In this document: positions 21,035 to 30,135 of the stretch, piece by piece
How the letters are laid out: each line of letters begins with the position of its first letter
Position numbering within the stretch: the stretch's first letter is position 1
Assembly (NCBI GenBank): GCA_963971575.1
Contig: OZ020625.1
Span: 21,380,474-21,444,473, forward strand
DNA from: Liopterus haemorrhoidalis
Taxonomy: Eukaryota; Arthropoda; Insecta; Coleoptera; Dytiscidae
DNA: 64,000 bases
Direction of reading: 5' to 3'
Translations under genes and position numbers: made by a program
Notes under the pieces: generated by a model
Database searches by the model: none
Told to the model about the DNA's origin: nothing
What the model saw: the letters and a program-made list of their open reading frames with translations, nothing else

Positions 21035-21042
21035 ATGTGAAG

Positions 21043-21096
21043 TGAGTGTTCTAAACGACGATAAAGTATACAGATATAAAGCAAAGAGAGCAATGG
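21043..21096 (+). CDS. Possible 54 bp cassette exon of the secreted-protein gene
   Basis: The segment encodes SVLNDDKVYRYKAKRAM, which resembles the end of exon 1 (LNDFYDKVYRYKSQRRKK), so it looks like a duplicated exon piece. It has AAG before it and GG|GTAATT after it, and both boundaries are phase 1, so it could be skipped or included without frame change. The acceptor lacks a good pyrimidine tract, and the downstream sequence merges with an RT fragment (GNYNLTFYADDT), so the donor may be fortuitous. Same in unit B at 52074-52127. Confidence 0.3.
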
Positions 21097-21107
21097 GTAA
21101 TTATAAC

Positions 21108-21921
21108 TAGAGATGGGAATTTCGGCTCAGTTTGCGGAACCGGATCAGTGGAGGTCGTTCAGTTTGTTGAGCCGGTTCATTGATCCGGCTCAGGGATCTG
21201 GTTAAGTAAACATGTTTCCGAGACACAGGTCGGTCGTTAGTTCGGAGGTAGAACGTCGTTTAGAGCCGGCTCTTGCTTAGAGCCGGTTCTTGCAATATAT
21301 GAACTGTAAACATGATCCCGAGACACAGGTCGGTCGGTTGTTCGGTCGTAGGTAGAACGTCGCTTAGAGCCGGTTCTTGCAATATATGAACTGTAAACAT
21401 GATCCCGAGACACAGGTCAGTCAGTTGTCGGTCGTTCGCTCGTAGGTAGAACGTCGCGTAGCCCCGGTTCTTATCTAACATTTTTGAAACAATCAATTCA
21501 CTTTATGTAGCTACTGTATTTTAAACCAGTTGTGTTAAGTTTATCGCAATGTTTATTGCCCTTATAAATCGGACATCTGGGATTTGGGCAATATTTTTAA
21601 TATTTTTATATAGTATGGTTGTTAGAAAATACAGACTAGTAAGCCTATTAGTTTCAAATAAACTGCCCTACAAATTGATGACAAAATACACTTTATGATA
21701 ATACATTACAAGCCGAGTTCTCGCGAAGTTCATCATGACATCGATCCAGATCCGGATCACTCCGGTCACTGCTCACATCGCCCGACCAATCGTATCCTTG
21801 AAACTTGAAACTATACAGTGAGCCGTGAGCCGGCTCATTTCAATTTGGTGAACCGTGTCACTTCGGTCAGTGTACTGAGCCGGCTCAGTGAGCCGGTTCG
21901 TTCATGAACGACCCATCTCTA
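21108..21921. mobile_element. hAT-type MITE with TAGAGATGGG ends
   Basis: Ends TAGAGATGGGAATTTC and complement of TAGAGATGGGTCGTTC; exact 8 bp duplication ATTATAAC (21100-21107, 21922-21929). 814 bp with many GAGCCGG/CCGGCTC blocks. It is inserted in a LINE RT fragment. Unit B copy (52139-52862) is 90 bp shorter, having one internal tandem unit less. Non-coding. Confidence 0.93.
21270..21470. repeat. ~87 bp tandem repeat inside the hAT MITE
   Basis: Unit containing TTCTTGCAATATATGAACTG, CATGATCCCGAGACACAGG and GGTAGAACGTCGC occurs about two and a half times here and one unit fewer in unit B. It is the only large length difference within this MITE between units. Confidence 0.8.
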
Positions 21922-21929
21922 ATTATAAC

Positions 21930-22192
21930 CTCACGTTCTATGCCGATGACACTGTTTTATATATTTCTGGAGCTAATTGGCAGCATGTAATTGATAGGAC
22001 TTCTAAACAAATGACATTAATTAAAGATTGGTTAGATAATAATTATCTTACCTTAAATTATAGCAAAACTAATTTTATAACCTTTTCTTGTAATAAAAAA
22101 TTATACCCGAATATACTGAATATTATAATACATGAAAAAATATGCACGTTGCAAAACTGTAAATGTAACATCTCTATTAACAGAAAGGAATA
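21930..22192 (+). pseudogene. LINE reverse-transcriptase fragment (YADD), part 1
   Basis: Read across the hAT MITE, the frame is GNYNLTFYADDTVLYISG, then LIKDWLDNNYLTLNYSKTNF. FYADD is the RT active-site motif of non-LTR retrotransposons, and the LTLNYSKT segment is the usual next block. It is cut at 22193 by a DNA transposon; part 2 begins at 23564. 5' end not recognised. In unit B a family X copy (53045-54116) also splits it. Confidence 0.8.
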
Positions 22193-23561
22193 TACAGTGA
22201 ATTTATTTTTGAATGCAACATATAATATGTCATTACCATGAATACAGTTTTTGACAGCAATATAAATCGTGTTCATTTTCATTTGCAACATAGAAAAAAC
22301 CATATTTACTAGCAAAATAAAAATATTTTGTTGAAAATACAAATAAAAAAAAATTATAATAAATAAATAACTAATAAAAACTTATAATAAATGTTCAAAA
22401 GTTTCTCCGTTTACTTGCATACAAAATGTTAAGCGATCATAAAAATGATTCAAAACATTCAGCAATTGCTCTTGAGGTATATTGTTGGATGCTTGAACAA
22501 TTTTGTTTTGTAGTTCAGCAACATTTCTAAGTTCTCCATTATATACTTTGGCCTTTAAATATCCCCAATAAAAAAAATCATTGGGTGCCAAATCCGGAGA
22601 TCTCGCTGGCCAATTCATCGACTCTCCTCTTCCAATCCAGCTATTTGGGAAAGTTCTATGTAAATATTCTTTAACTATTCTAGAATAATGGACTTGTGCG
22701 CCGTCATGTAGAAACAATACTTGTACATTAATATTCAGGTTTCGCAACGCAGCTAATATTTGGTTTTGCAAAAGGGCTAGATATTTTGCGGCATTAAGGT
22801 TACCGTCAATAAAAAAAGGCCCTATAATATTGGTTCCTATTATCCCTGCCCAAACATTTAATTTTTGCGGCCTTTGAGTTCAGGAGGAATGAAACAAATG
22901 TAAATTTTCTCGACTCCAGTACCTAAAATTTTGTCTGTGCACTTCACCATTTAGAGTAAACGTTGCTTCATCAGTAAATAAAATTCTTACAAAAAACATT
23001 TCAAAACAAAAATCCATACGTACTGCTGCGTCCCTTTCTAACAATTCTTGATGATTTTGAAATTTGTATGATCGAACCTTTTCTTTTTTTTAAGAAGTTA
23101 AAAACAGATCCAATACTGACACCAACGGTTTGTGCAATTGATCTTAAAGTATTTTGATTGTTTTCTTCCACTTGTAATAATATTTCCAACTGCTTCTCTT
23201 CTGTAAGCACGTGGGATGTTGTTCTTTTTTTATTATGTTTTGACTTAAGACATCCTTCGCAATGAAATTTATTAACTAGTCTTGAAATTGTAGAGGGATT
23301 TGGTATTGGCCGATCTGGATAAGTTGCACTAAATACAGCAGAAACTTCTCTTAAACTCATTTGGGAGTTATACCAAGTTACCATCATTATTTTTTCTTCA
23401 TCTGTATACATGTTGATTAATTTTTAAATCAGCAATGAGCAAAAGTATATACACTAATTGTCTATGTTGCAAATGAAAATGAACACGATTTATATTGCTG
23501 TCAAAAATTGTATCCATGGTAATGACATAGTACATTTGCATTAAAAAATATATTCACTGTA
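22193..23561 (-). mobile_element. Second DD41D-type element with inverted ends over 100 bp
   Basis: Inverted ends beginning TACAGTGAAT and extending more than 100 bp (they include GACAGCAATATAAATCGTG and TTCATTTTCATTTGCAACAT), with TA on each side (22191-22192, 23562-23563). 1369 bp. It splits the LINE RT fragment. Unit B: 54214-55570. Such long ends are unusual for mariner. Confidence 0.85.
22382..23411 (-). pseudogene. DD41D-type transposase, second family, broken
   Basis: From ATG at 23411: MYTDEEKIMMVTWYN, HTH blocks (NPSTISRLVNKFHCEG, LRSIAQTVGVSIGSVFNFL), a frame change near 23085, the first-aspartate block [18 protein letters not shown], an in-frame stop near 22880, then VLFLHDGAQVHYS and SPDLAPNDFFYWGYLK. 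The last two aspartates are 41 residues apart, as in the family at 15790, but overall similarity to that family is low. Inactive in both units. Confidence 0.82.
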
Positions 23562-23563
23562 TA

Positions 23564-23660
23564 AGATATTTGGGTATTTATATTGATTGCCATTTAAAAC
23601 AGAGAGTCGAACCGGAACCGAACCGTGTTAAAAACCACAGTTTTTAACTTCGAGTTGACT
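23564..23660 (+). pseudogene. LINE reverse-transcriptase fragment, part 2
   Basis: AGATATTTGGGTATTTATAT encodes RYLGIYI, then DCHLK, the block that follows the YADD region in LINE RTs. It continues the fragment ending at 22192, showing that the DNA transposon inserted into a LINE. It decays after about 30 codons. Confidence 0.6.
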
Positions 23661-23790
23661 ACGTGGTGATTTTATTTTATCTGATTGACTGACTGAAGAT
23701 GTGCATACTACCCATGTACGAAACGTTTCATATTTTATAAATTGACAAGAACATTTTAATAAACTGACGAATAAAAGAACACCTGCGTTT

Positions 23791-23824
<34 letters not shown>

Positions 23825-24100
23825 TAGGTTATTACCCGTCAATAATGACGGATTTATAATATAAAAATTTCAATTGTTTGTTGTGTATTTGGTTTTATTT
23901 TTTATTTTTTAACGTATCTTAATTTCATCGCCGGTCAGCGAATCACGGGACAGGATATCACCCGTTAGCCAATCACGGGAGAGGGTGTCACCTGTCAGCC
24001 AATCAAGAGACAGGGTGTCCCCAGTTAGCCAATCATGAGAACCTTAGGAAAAATTTACGTCATAATGTTACCGACACTACATACAGACACTTGCTAATTA
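23660..24100. repeat. TA run and 33 bp tandem repeats, non-coding
   Basis: A TA microsatellite (23793-23820) precedes CTAGGTTATTACCCGTCA, an end-like motif after TA. At 23932-24035 about three copies of a 33 bp unit with AGCCAATCACGGGA-type core follow. A related ~100 bp stretch recurs at 25945-26046. No gene seen. Unit B has a longer, interrupted TA run (55805-55880). Confidence 0.65.
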
Positions 24101-25382
24101 CCAGGTCTACAAGTATGAAATGCGGTTTTTTTTTTAAATAAAACACATTAAACTCAAACGAACAGTAAAAGTTTATTTATTCAAAGTATGCTCCATTAGA
24201 AGTTATACATTTTTCCCATCTTTCAGGCAATTTGTGAATACCTCGCCAGTAGAACTCTTCCCCTTTCCCCGCAAACCATTCATCTAGCCATTCTTTCACA
24301 TTTTCATATGAACAAAAGTGCTGCTCGGCAAGTGCGTGACCCATCGATGCGAACAAGTGGTAATCTGAAGGGGCCAAGTCTGGTGAGTAAGCGGCATGGG
24401 GTAGCACTTCCCACTTGAGTGCCTTCAATGTGTTGCAAACTGCTTTTGCCTTATGTGATGGAGCGTTATCGTGAAGAAAGATTACCTTGTGCTGTCTTCT
24501 TTCGTATTCTGGTCTTTTAAGAGCAGCGAATGGTTCAATTAGATCAGTTGTTGTTGGTAGCGTTGGGTATTAACTGTTTCACTAGGTTTTAACAATTCAT
24601 AATAGACCACACCTTTTTGGTCCCACCTAGTACAGAGCATTGTCTTTTTGCCAAAGCGATTCGGTCTTGCAGTTGATGTGGATGGTGAGCCAGGGTTCAC
24701 CCATGATTTTTTGCGTTTGGGATTTTCAAAATAAATCCATTTTTCATCGCCAGTAATGATACGATGCAAAAAAGTCTTTCTTTTGTATCGTGCAAGCAAA
24801 ATGTTACAAATGTTTTTGCGTTTTTCCATCTGCCTCTCATTCAATGCATGTGGAACCCATCTGCCGACTTTCTGGATCTTACCCATCTCTCGTAGGCGAT
24901 TGGAAACAGCTTGTTGACTAACACCTAACTGCTCTGCTAGTTGTTTTTGTGATTGAATATCGTCTTCCTGTAGCAATGTTTCCAATTTTGTATCTTCATA
25001 TCTTTTTGGAGGTTTTCCATGTTCTTTGTCTGTAAGATCAAAGTCACCACTTTTGAAACGCCGAAACCATCGTTCACACGTATCTTGCGATGGATCATTT
25101 TCACCAAAAGCTTCTCGAAGCAGTCGATATGATTCAGCAGCAGTTTTTTTCAAATGAAAATAAAACAGTAGTACTGTCCGGGAATGCTCTTTATTTGGCA
25201 CAAAATTTGACATTTTTAACAAAATAAAACAAAACTATATGATCACTTTTCAAATTATAACCTATACGCATTTGACACTTAATGATAACTTAACAAAACG
25301 CCACATGTGTTGAAACTTTGAACTATACAATCTGTGTGCGCGGCAAGTTTGAAAAAAATCCGTATTTCATACTTAGACCTGG
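24101..25382 (-). mobile_element. Mos1-like mariner, copy A2
   Basis: CCAGGTCTACAAGTATGAAA at 24101; right end with a 2 bp deletion in the inverted repeat (ACTTAGACC). TA flanks. 1282 bp, opposite orientation to 14051-15335, so the two form inverted copies about 9 kb apart. Unit B: 56159-57444. Confidence 0.93.
24177..25213 (-). pseudogene. Mos1-like transposase with one frameshift
   Basis: ATG at 25213 starts MSNFVPNKEHSRTVLLF; the frame is open through the HTH domain and ITGDEKWIYF until about 24530, where a small deletion (compare 56575-56585) shifts it. The C-terminal part (24177-24428) keeps LPHAAYSPDLAPSDYHLF with its third aspartate and ends with ITSNGAYFE. Apart from the shift it is nearly complete against the 345 aa of Mos1. 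Confidence 0.9.
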
Positions 25383-25485
25383 TATATAGTTAGATTATTT
25401 ATTCATGAACTTTCTAAGATGGAAAAACGATTCATTTTTACCCAGTACATTACATTTATATTGTTAAAACTAAAAATAATTTGAG

Positions 25486-25950
25486 ATGTTAATTTATGCC
25501 TACGAAACCCAAGACATTTATGTATGTAATTATATTCGTAGATTCTTAGAGAATAAATCTGCAAAATATTGTTCATATCGGTCAAAGGATGAGTATCTAA
25601 AGTTTCTTTTTATGCTTACGAAATCCTACATATTTTTATATATAATTATATTCGTAGATTCTCAGAAAATAAATCTGCAAAATATTGTTCATATCGGTTA
25701 AAGGATATAGGCGTGTCTAGGGTTTCTCTTTTATGCCTAGAGTTTCTCTTTTATGCCTACGAAACCCTAAACATTTCTAGATATAATTATATTCGCAGAT
25801 TCTTAGAGAATAAATTTGCAAAATATTATTCATATCGGTTAAAGGATATAGGGGTGTCTGAGTCCATTTATGCCTACGAAACCCTAAACATTTCTATATT
25901 TAATTATATTCGTAGATTCCTAGAGAATAAATCTGCAAAATACCTGTCAA
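25486..25950. repeat. Minisatellite of about 115-140 bp, four units
   Basis: Units start TTTATGCCTACGAAACCC (25493, 25608, 25749, 25866) and contain TAATTATATTCGTAGATTC and GAGAATAAATCTGCAAAATA. Open frames through it (YIRRFLENKSAKY repeats) are a by-product of the repeat. Present in unit B at 57548-57990 with the same unit number. Confidence 0.85.
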
Positions 25951-26046
25951 TCAGGAGACCTCAAGAGTCCCCAGTAAGCCAATCACGAGAACCTTAGGAA
26001 AAAATAACGTCACAATGTTACCCAGATCACATACATACACTTGCTA

Positions 26047-26344
26047 TAAGCTGTTCACTTTTGTAAGAACACACAAGATCAGGTTATTTTGGTTACTTTT
26101 ATGGTGTGGTACTGACTTTAAATGTCAATTAAAAATATTCCTTACGCTGTAAAAACGACTTTAGGTTGATAAGGTTATGATCATTATAATTAAGATATCA
26201 TTTTTCATTGTGACATATGTCAAATGGATCGACATTTTAAAAAAGTGCCATTTTTTAATACCAACATGACATACAGCTTCAAAGGTGCAAACTATTGAAA
26301 ACAAAATTCCCTCTTGGTTTGTTCTTACAAAAATGAACTGCTTA
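26047..26344. mobile_element. M1 MITE, complete, absent from unit B
   Basis: Ends TAAGCTGTTCACTTTTG and complement of TAAGCAGTTCATTTTTG; TA at 26045-26046 and 26345-26346. Unit B has the uninterrupted TTGCTAATTATATATG at 58086, so the TA duplication and element limits are proven. 298 bp, non-coding. It lies in the intron of the secreted-protein gene. Confidence 0.95.
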
Positions 26345-26651
26345 TAATTATATATGTACGATTAGGAAATATTGAAAGGAAAATATTTAAAAAAAACATG
26401 ATAACTGAAATATGCAAAATATGCAAAGTATGCAAAACAAAACTACTGTCAAAATAGAACAATTTTTTTGATTCGAAGATATTTGAAAATCATTTGAGTG
26501 CACATCAAGCTTCAGAATATGCAAACGCATATTTTCCTAGTTGTCTTCACTTGCCTGCGGCTCGTGTTGAGAAACTTTCCACTCACACAAAAATATGATA
26601 TTTTACGGAATATTATATAAATTACTACTTTTTCACTAATTTTCTTTTTAG
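26345..26651. other. 3' part of the intron of the secreted-protein gene
   Basis: No TE ends recognised. Ends in a pyrimidine-rich acceptor TTTTCACTAATTTTCTTTTTAG. Nearly identical to unit B (58085-58391) except for a 5 bp indel near 26570, in contrast with the exon that follows. Confidence 0.5.
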
Positions 26652-26968
26652 GTTATGGTAAAAGGGTTAGTTTTCGTGTACCTGTGAAGAAAAAGTATAA
26701 TATGGCAGTTACATTGTTTAACACGTTCCTACCGTTTCCATTTCTAACTGATGTGATAGGACAGACTGCACTAAATATAGGAAGCGTAATAGGAACACAA
26801 CTGAAAGGAATGGCCGATTTAGTATGCTGCGGTAGTCGTAGTGTTGTAAATCAGGCTTCCAAAGAACTTGATTCTATATTGACAGATATGAGCCGAATGC
26901 TATCATTGTTAAGATCCAGAAAAAAACCCAAGCTCAAACAAATATCTGATACCAGATCCAGAAACTGA
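26652..26968 (+). CDS. Secreted-protein gene, terminal exon (unit A)
   Basis: Follows an AG acceptor and begins with GT, completing the Gly codon opened by exon 1 (phase 1). 105 codons including stop: GYGKRVSFRVPVKKKYNMAV, LFNTFLPFPFLTDVIGQTA, VCCGSRSVVNQ, then a basic tail RSRKKPKLKQISDTRSRN. A moderately hydrophobic first half and two adjacent cysteines are visible. Compared with the unit B exon, nearly every difference changes an amino acid, while the flanks are identical. Family not recognised; role as an effector-like secreted protein is inference from the signal peptide and evolution pattern. Confidence 0.6.
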
Positions 26969-27062
26969 AACACGACGGAAACAATGAAGAAAATAATGGA
27001 ACTGAGGCAAACGAAAATGAAAATAGTAATTTTAATTTCTCCTTCTCTTCTTGGGAATTATC

Positions 27063-28073
27063 ACTCAGCTTGGCCTGTATCCTCACTCATAAAGTCCATT
27101 GGGATAGACTGTACTAGTTTTCTACAAACTTCTGCCGGTATATTATTCCACTCTTCTTGAAGTTTCGTTTTAAAATCATTTTTATTAGAAAATTTGTTTT
27201 TATCCGAACTTTTAATTCTCACCATAAATTTTCAATTGGATTGAGATCAGGCGATTGTGGCGGTGTTTTGAGTAATTTTGGTGAATTGTATAACAGCCAA
27301 TCCTTTACAATAAGCGCAGTATGTTTGGGATCGTCATCTTGTTAGAAATAATAAACTGGTGGCGTATCTAATTTTGCTGCAGTAGCCGTAAGATTATTTT
27401 TCAAGATGTTTAGATATTTCCATTTATCCATGATGCCTTATATAAATTCTTAATTACCTGGGCCGTTTGAGCTCATAGCACCCCACAACATAACTGATCC
27501 GCCTCCGTGTTTTACTGTCGGAACAGTATTAATTTTTTTAAATTCTGTATTGGGCTTCCGCCAAACAATTTGTCTGCCGTCCGACCCAAAAAATTTAATT
27601 TTCGTCTCGTCAGAAAAAATAACTTTATTCCAGAAGCTAATTGGTTTGTTTACATACATTTTTGCAAATTCTAAGCGTTTCTTTTTATTCGTTTTTGAAA
27701 TCAATGGTTTCTTGCGTGCAATTCGACCATTGTAGTTATTTTTTCGGAGTACTCAGCGGACTGTTTCTACTGAAATTTGTTTATTTAATCTTTGTGACAA
27801 TTCTGACGTTAACTGGGGTACACTAATTTTAGGATCTTGCTTGATTTTTCGCAAAATAAATCTTTCATCCACAGTTGATAACAATTGTTTTCTGCCTCTG
27901 CCCGTTTTGTTTTGGATTGTACCTTCATATTTAAATTTATTTATTATTTTTTGAATTGTGGTATGTCTTCGGTTTACTATATCACCTATTTCACGCATTG
28001 TATGACCCCGGGCGTATAATTTAACTATTAGTTTTCGTGTAAATTCGTCAGTCTGTTTACGTTTATTTTCCAT
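27063..28073 (-). pseudogene. Tc1-type transposase (DD34E), decayed, unit A
   Basis: ATG at 28073: MENKRKQTDEFTRKLIVKLY, two HTH motifs (MREIGDIVNRRHTTIQKII; VPQLTSELSQRLN), a TGA at about 27752-27754 where unit B has CGA, then VIFSDETKIKFFGSDG with the first aspartate and HGGGSVMLWGAMSSNG. Beyond a degraded stretch come [12 protein letters not shown] and [14 protein letters not shown], whose D and E are 34 residues apart. Typical Tc1 length is about 340 aa. Inverted ends were not identified. Confidence 0.85.
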
Positions 28074-28486
28074 TATAATAAAAACAAAATCACTGTACTT
28101 GAATGTGGCCTAATGCAAACTAAACTAATGAGAAAAACATCTGTTGGAAGATAAAACCTATGCAATATAGTTTCAGGAAAAGACAAGACTTAAATCAAAC
28201 GAAATTAACTAGTACGCTCAATCTTGTGTCAAAAAAAAAATATTTTTTTAGTTTTCCTTAAATTTTTTTTTTTATAATATCTGTCTAATTTTTTAATACG
28301 AAACTAAGAGGAAAATTTCATTTTTTATGCTGTCTATTTAAAATATCATCTTCGGGTGGTACTGCTGAAATGGCACCTTTCAAAACATTTGACAATTCAT
28401 ATTTGACATTAAATTATATGTGAATTTATTTTTTTAATTGAAAAGTATTTTTATACAACCAAAATAAGAACATAACATCAGAAAAT

Positions 28487-28807
28487 ATGCATAACAGACA
28501 ACAATTAGATAAATATACAAAAAAACACATATATAAGGCTTATGGAAAACTTTTAGAAAAAAATGGAACAAAACTAAAAAGAAGCGAAATTATAGACCTT
28601 GTGGCAGATATTTTTTCAGTAAATTTTGGTGTCCTTTTTGTTGTGAAATATAAAATAATTTACCCATTTCAATTTCTTTAGATTTCTGAAGGAGAAGTAA
28701 GAAAAATTGGGAGTCTAAATTTGTTTCCTTATTATTCCCTCTTCACATGTATAATATTATATTATATTAAAATATCTATACCAATTATATTATTATTGTA
28801 TATTAAA
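28487..28807 (+). CDS. Small two-exon candidate gene, unrecognised (unit A)
   Basis: ATG at 28487: MHNRQQLDKYTKKHIYKAYG, KLLEKNGTKLKRSEIIDLVADIFS. A GTAAAT donor (28619) and TTTCAATTTCTTTAG acceptor (28680) define a 62 bp intron of normal insect size; exon 2 continues in frame ISEGEVRKIGSLNLFPYYSL and, if not spliced again, runs to a TGA at about 28822 through a hydrophobic AT-rich tail. A further possible donor GTAAGA at 28695 is destroyed in unit B. Mostly basic, lysine-rich, no signal peptide. Nearly unchanged between units (one replacement, V to L). No family recognised. Confidence 0.4.
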
Positions 28808-28829
28808 TACAAAATAAAATGATAAATTA

Positions 28830-29960
28830 TTATTATATGATATGTATTTTTGTTTTTTATATTTTATCACGATATTTCATTTGACATGTCAATCACAATT
28901 TTTACATGTCAATTTAGTCACAAATTATAAAACAAGGAAGATAGCGGACTCCCACGTTACGGCTTTGGACAGCGATAGTTGCGACATTCGTGGTTGTAAT
29001 ATGAACTAGGATTAGATAGTATGCAACCCGCAGTGCACACAAATATATTTTTATATTTTAAATTGCTATTGGCATCTGACACTACCGATAGAGGCGCTAC
29101 TGCATTCACATCATGGCTGACTTTGGTAGGATATTTTTGACAGGTTCAATGGTAAATTCATGTGATATTTATTGAAACACACGGGAACACACTCTAAAAT
29201 GGTCTTTAACTGTCTTTCCACTTCTAAGAACATATTCCCATGCTTGTCACAAACTCGACTATCCTACAAACGTCAGTTTCTCAAAATCTCACTAGAGGCG
29301 CTTCAGTTATTGTCAGTTGACAATGATCATTAATTTTCTACCAAAATTGAAAAATATAATGTAATTTTGGTAGAAAATTAAAGATTGTCTTGAACCGAAA
29401 ATTATGATTAATTTATTTACAACTCTCATAATTAATTTCCTAAAATTAAAATTAATTACAATTGTTAAAAGTTAATACTTCAGTAAGCATTAAGTTTTAT
29501 TATTTTATTTGCAAGCAAGCATATGAAATAAATAAACAAGTATTTATTTTTTACTTTTATATTTACTTTTATTGTACATATTAAATTTAGTCTGTGCCAT
29601 TTTTATTATTACACTATTTATATTTCTTTTGCATTTTCCATTTAAAATATTATTAATTACACTACACCATTTGAAAATAAAAAATGTGGTGCTAATATTT
29701 AAAATTTCTTATAAAATTCATCACTGTCACAATCACAATTGCCGCAAATTGCCGATAATGAAGTGTTCTCAAAATGTTGGTTAAAAAAAAACGCTTTTAG
29801 CGCTATCGGTGGATGGAATATAACTTAAAACCGTTTCAAGGCCGTGTATATGAGTTTCATACCCCTGAATTTAGTAATAACCTATGATGAAACTTAACTA
29901 TACTTTTAAAAGCCAGATTTACAAGTTCACATGATTCTACAAAAGTCTATTTACACCACA
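28830..29960. other. Non-coding stretch with hairpin; no gene recognised
   Basis: Contains two blocks with a TAGAGGCGCT motif (29089, 29294) and a strong hairpin at 29330-29381. The 70-residue frame at 29572 has no support. Nearly identical in unit B (60460-61600), where an extra ~35 bp is present near 61370. No TE ends found. Confidence 0.45.
29330..29381. repeat. Perfect 19 bp stem hairpin
   Basis: TTAATTTTCTACCAAAATT, 14 nt spacer, and its exact complement. Unchanged in unit B (about 60960-61011). Could be a fused pair of short TE ends or a structured RNA. Confidence 0.8.
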
Positions 29961-30135
29961 ACAGTCACTAAAGTAACCAGATCTATGGTCTATTTCAAAG
30001 TAGAAAAATGTGTGTAAGAAGATAGGAGCTGTTTGTCCTTGCTTCGGATTGGTTTAGATCGTCATCCCTATTACACTGTAAAAATATTGTTTTTAGTCCA
30101 AGTTGACAGATGTTCAGTGTCGTACATTGGAAATA

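Noticed and set aside
23932..24035. Regular 33 bp repeats resembling a CRISPR array
   Set aside because: Units are contiguous and imperfect with no unique spacers; the genome is eukaryotic. It is a minisatellite.
25486..25997. Periodic protein with YIRRFLENKSAKY repeats
   Set aside because: The frame changes between units and follows from the minisatellite; no start or splice context.
29572..29784. 70-residue hydrophobic frame
   Set aside because: Begins without ATG, AT-rich, and the end differs between units through an indel; no support.
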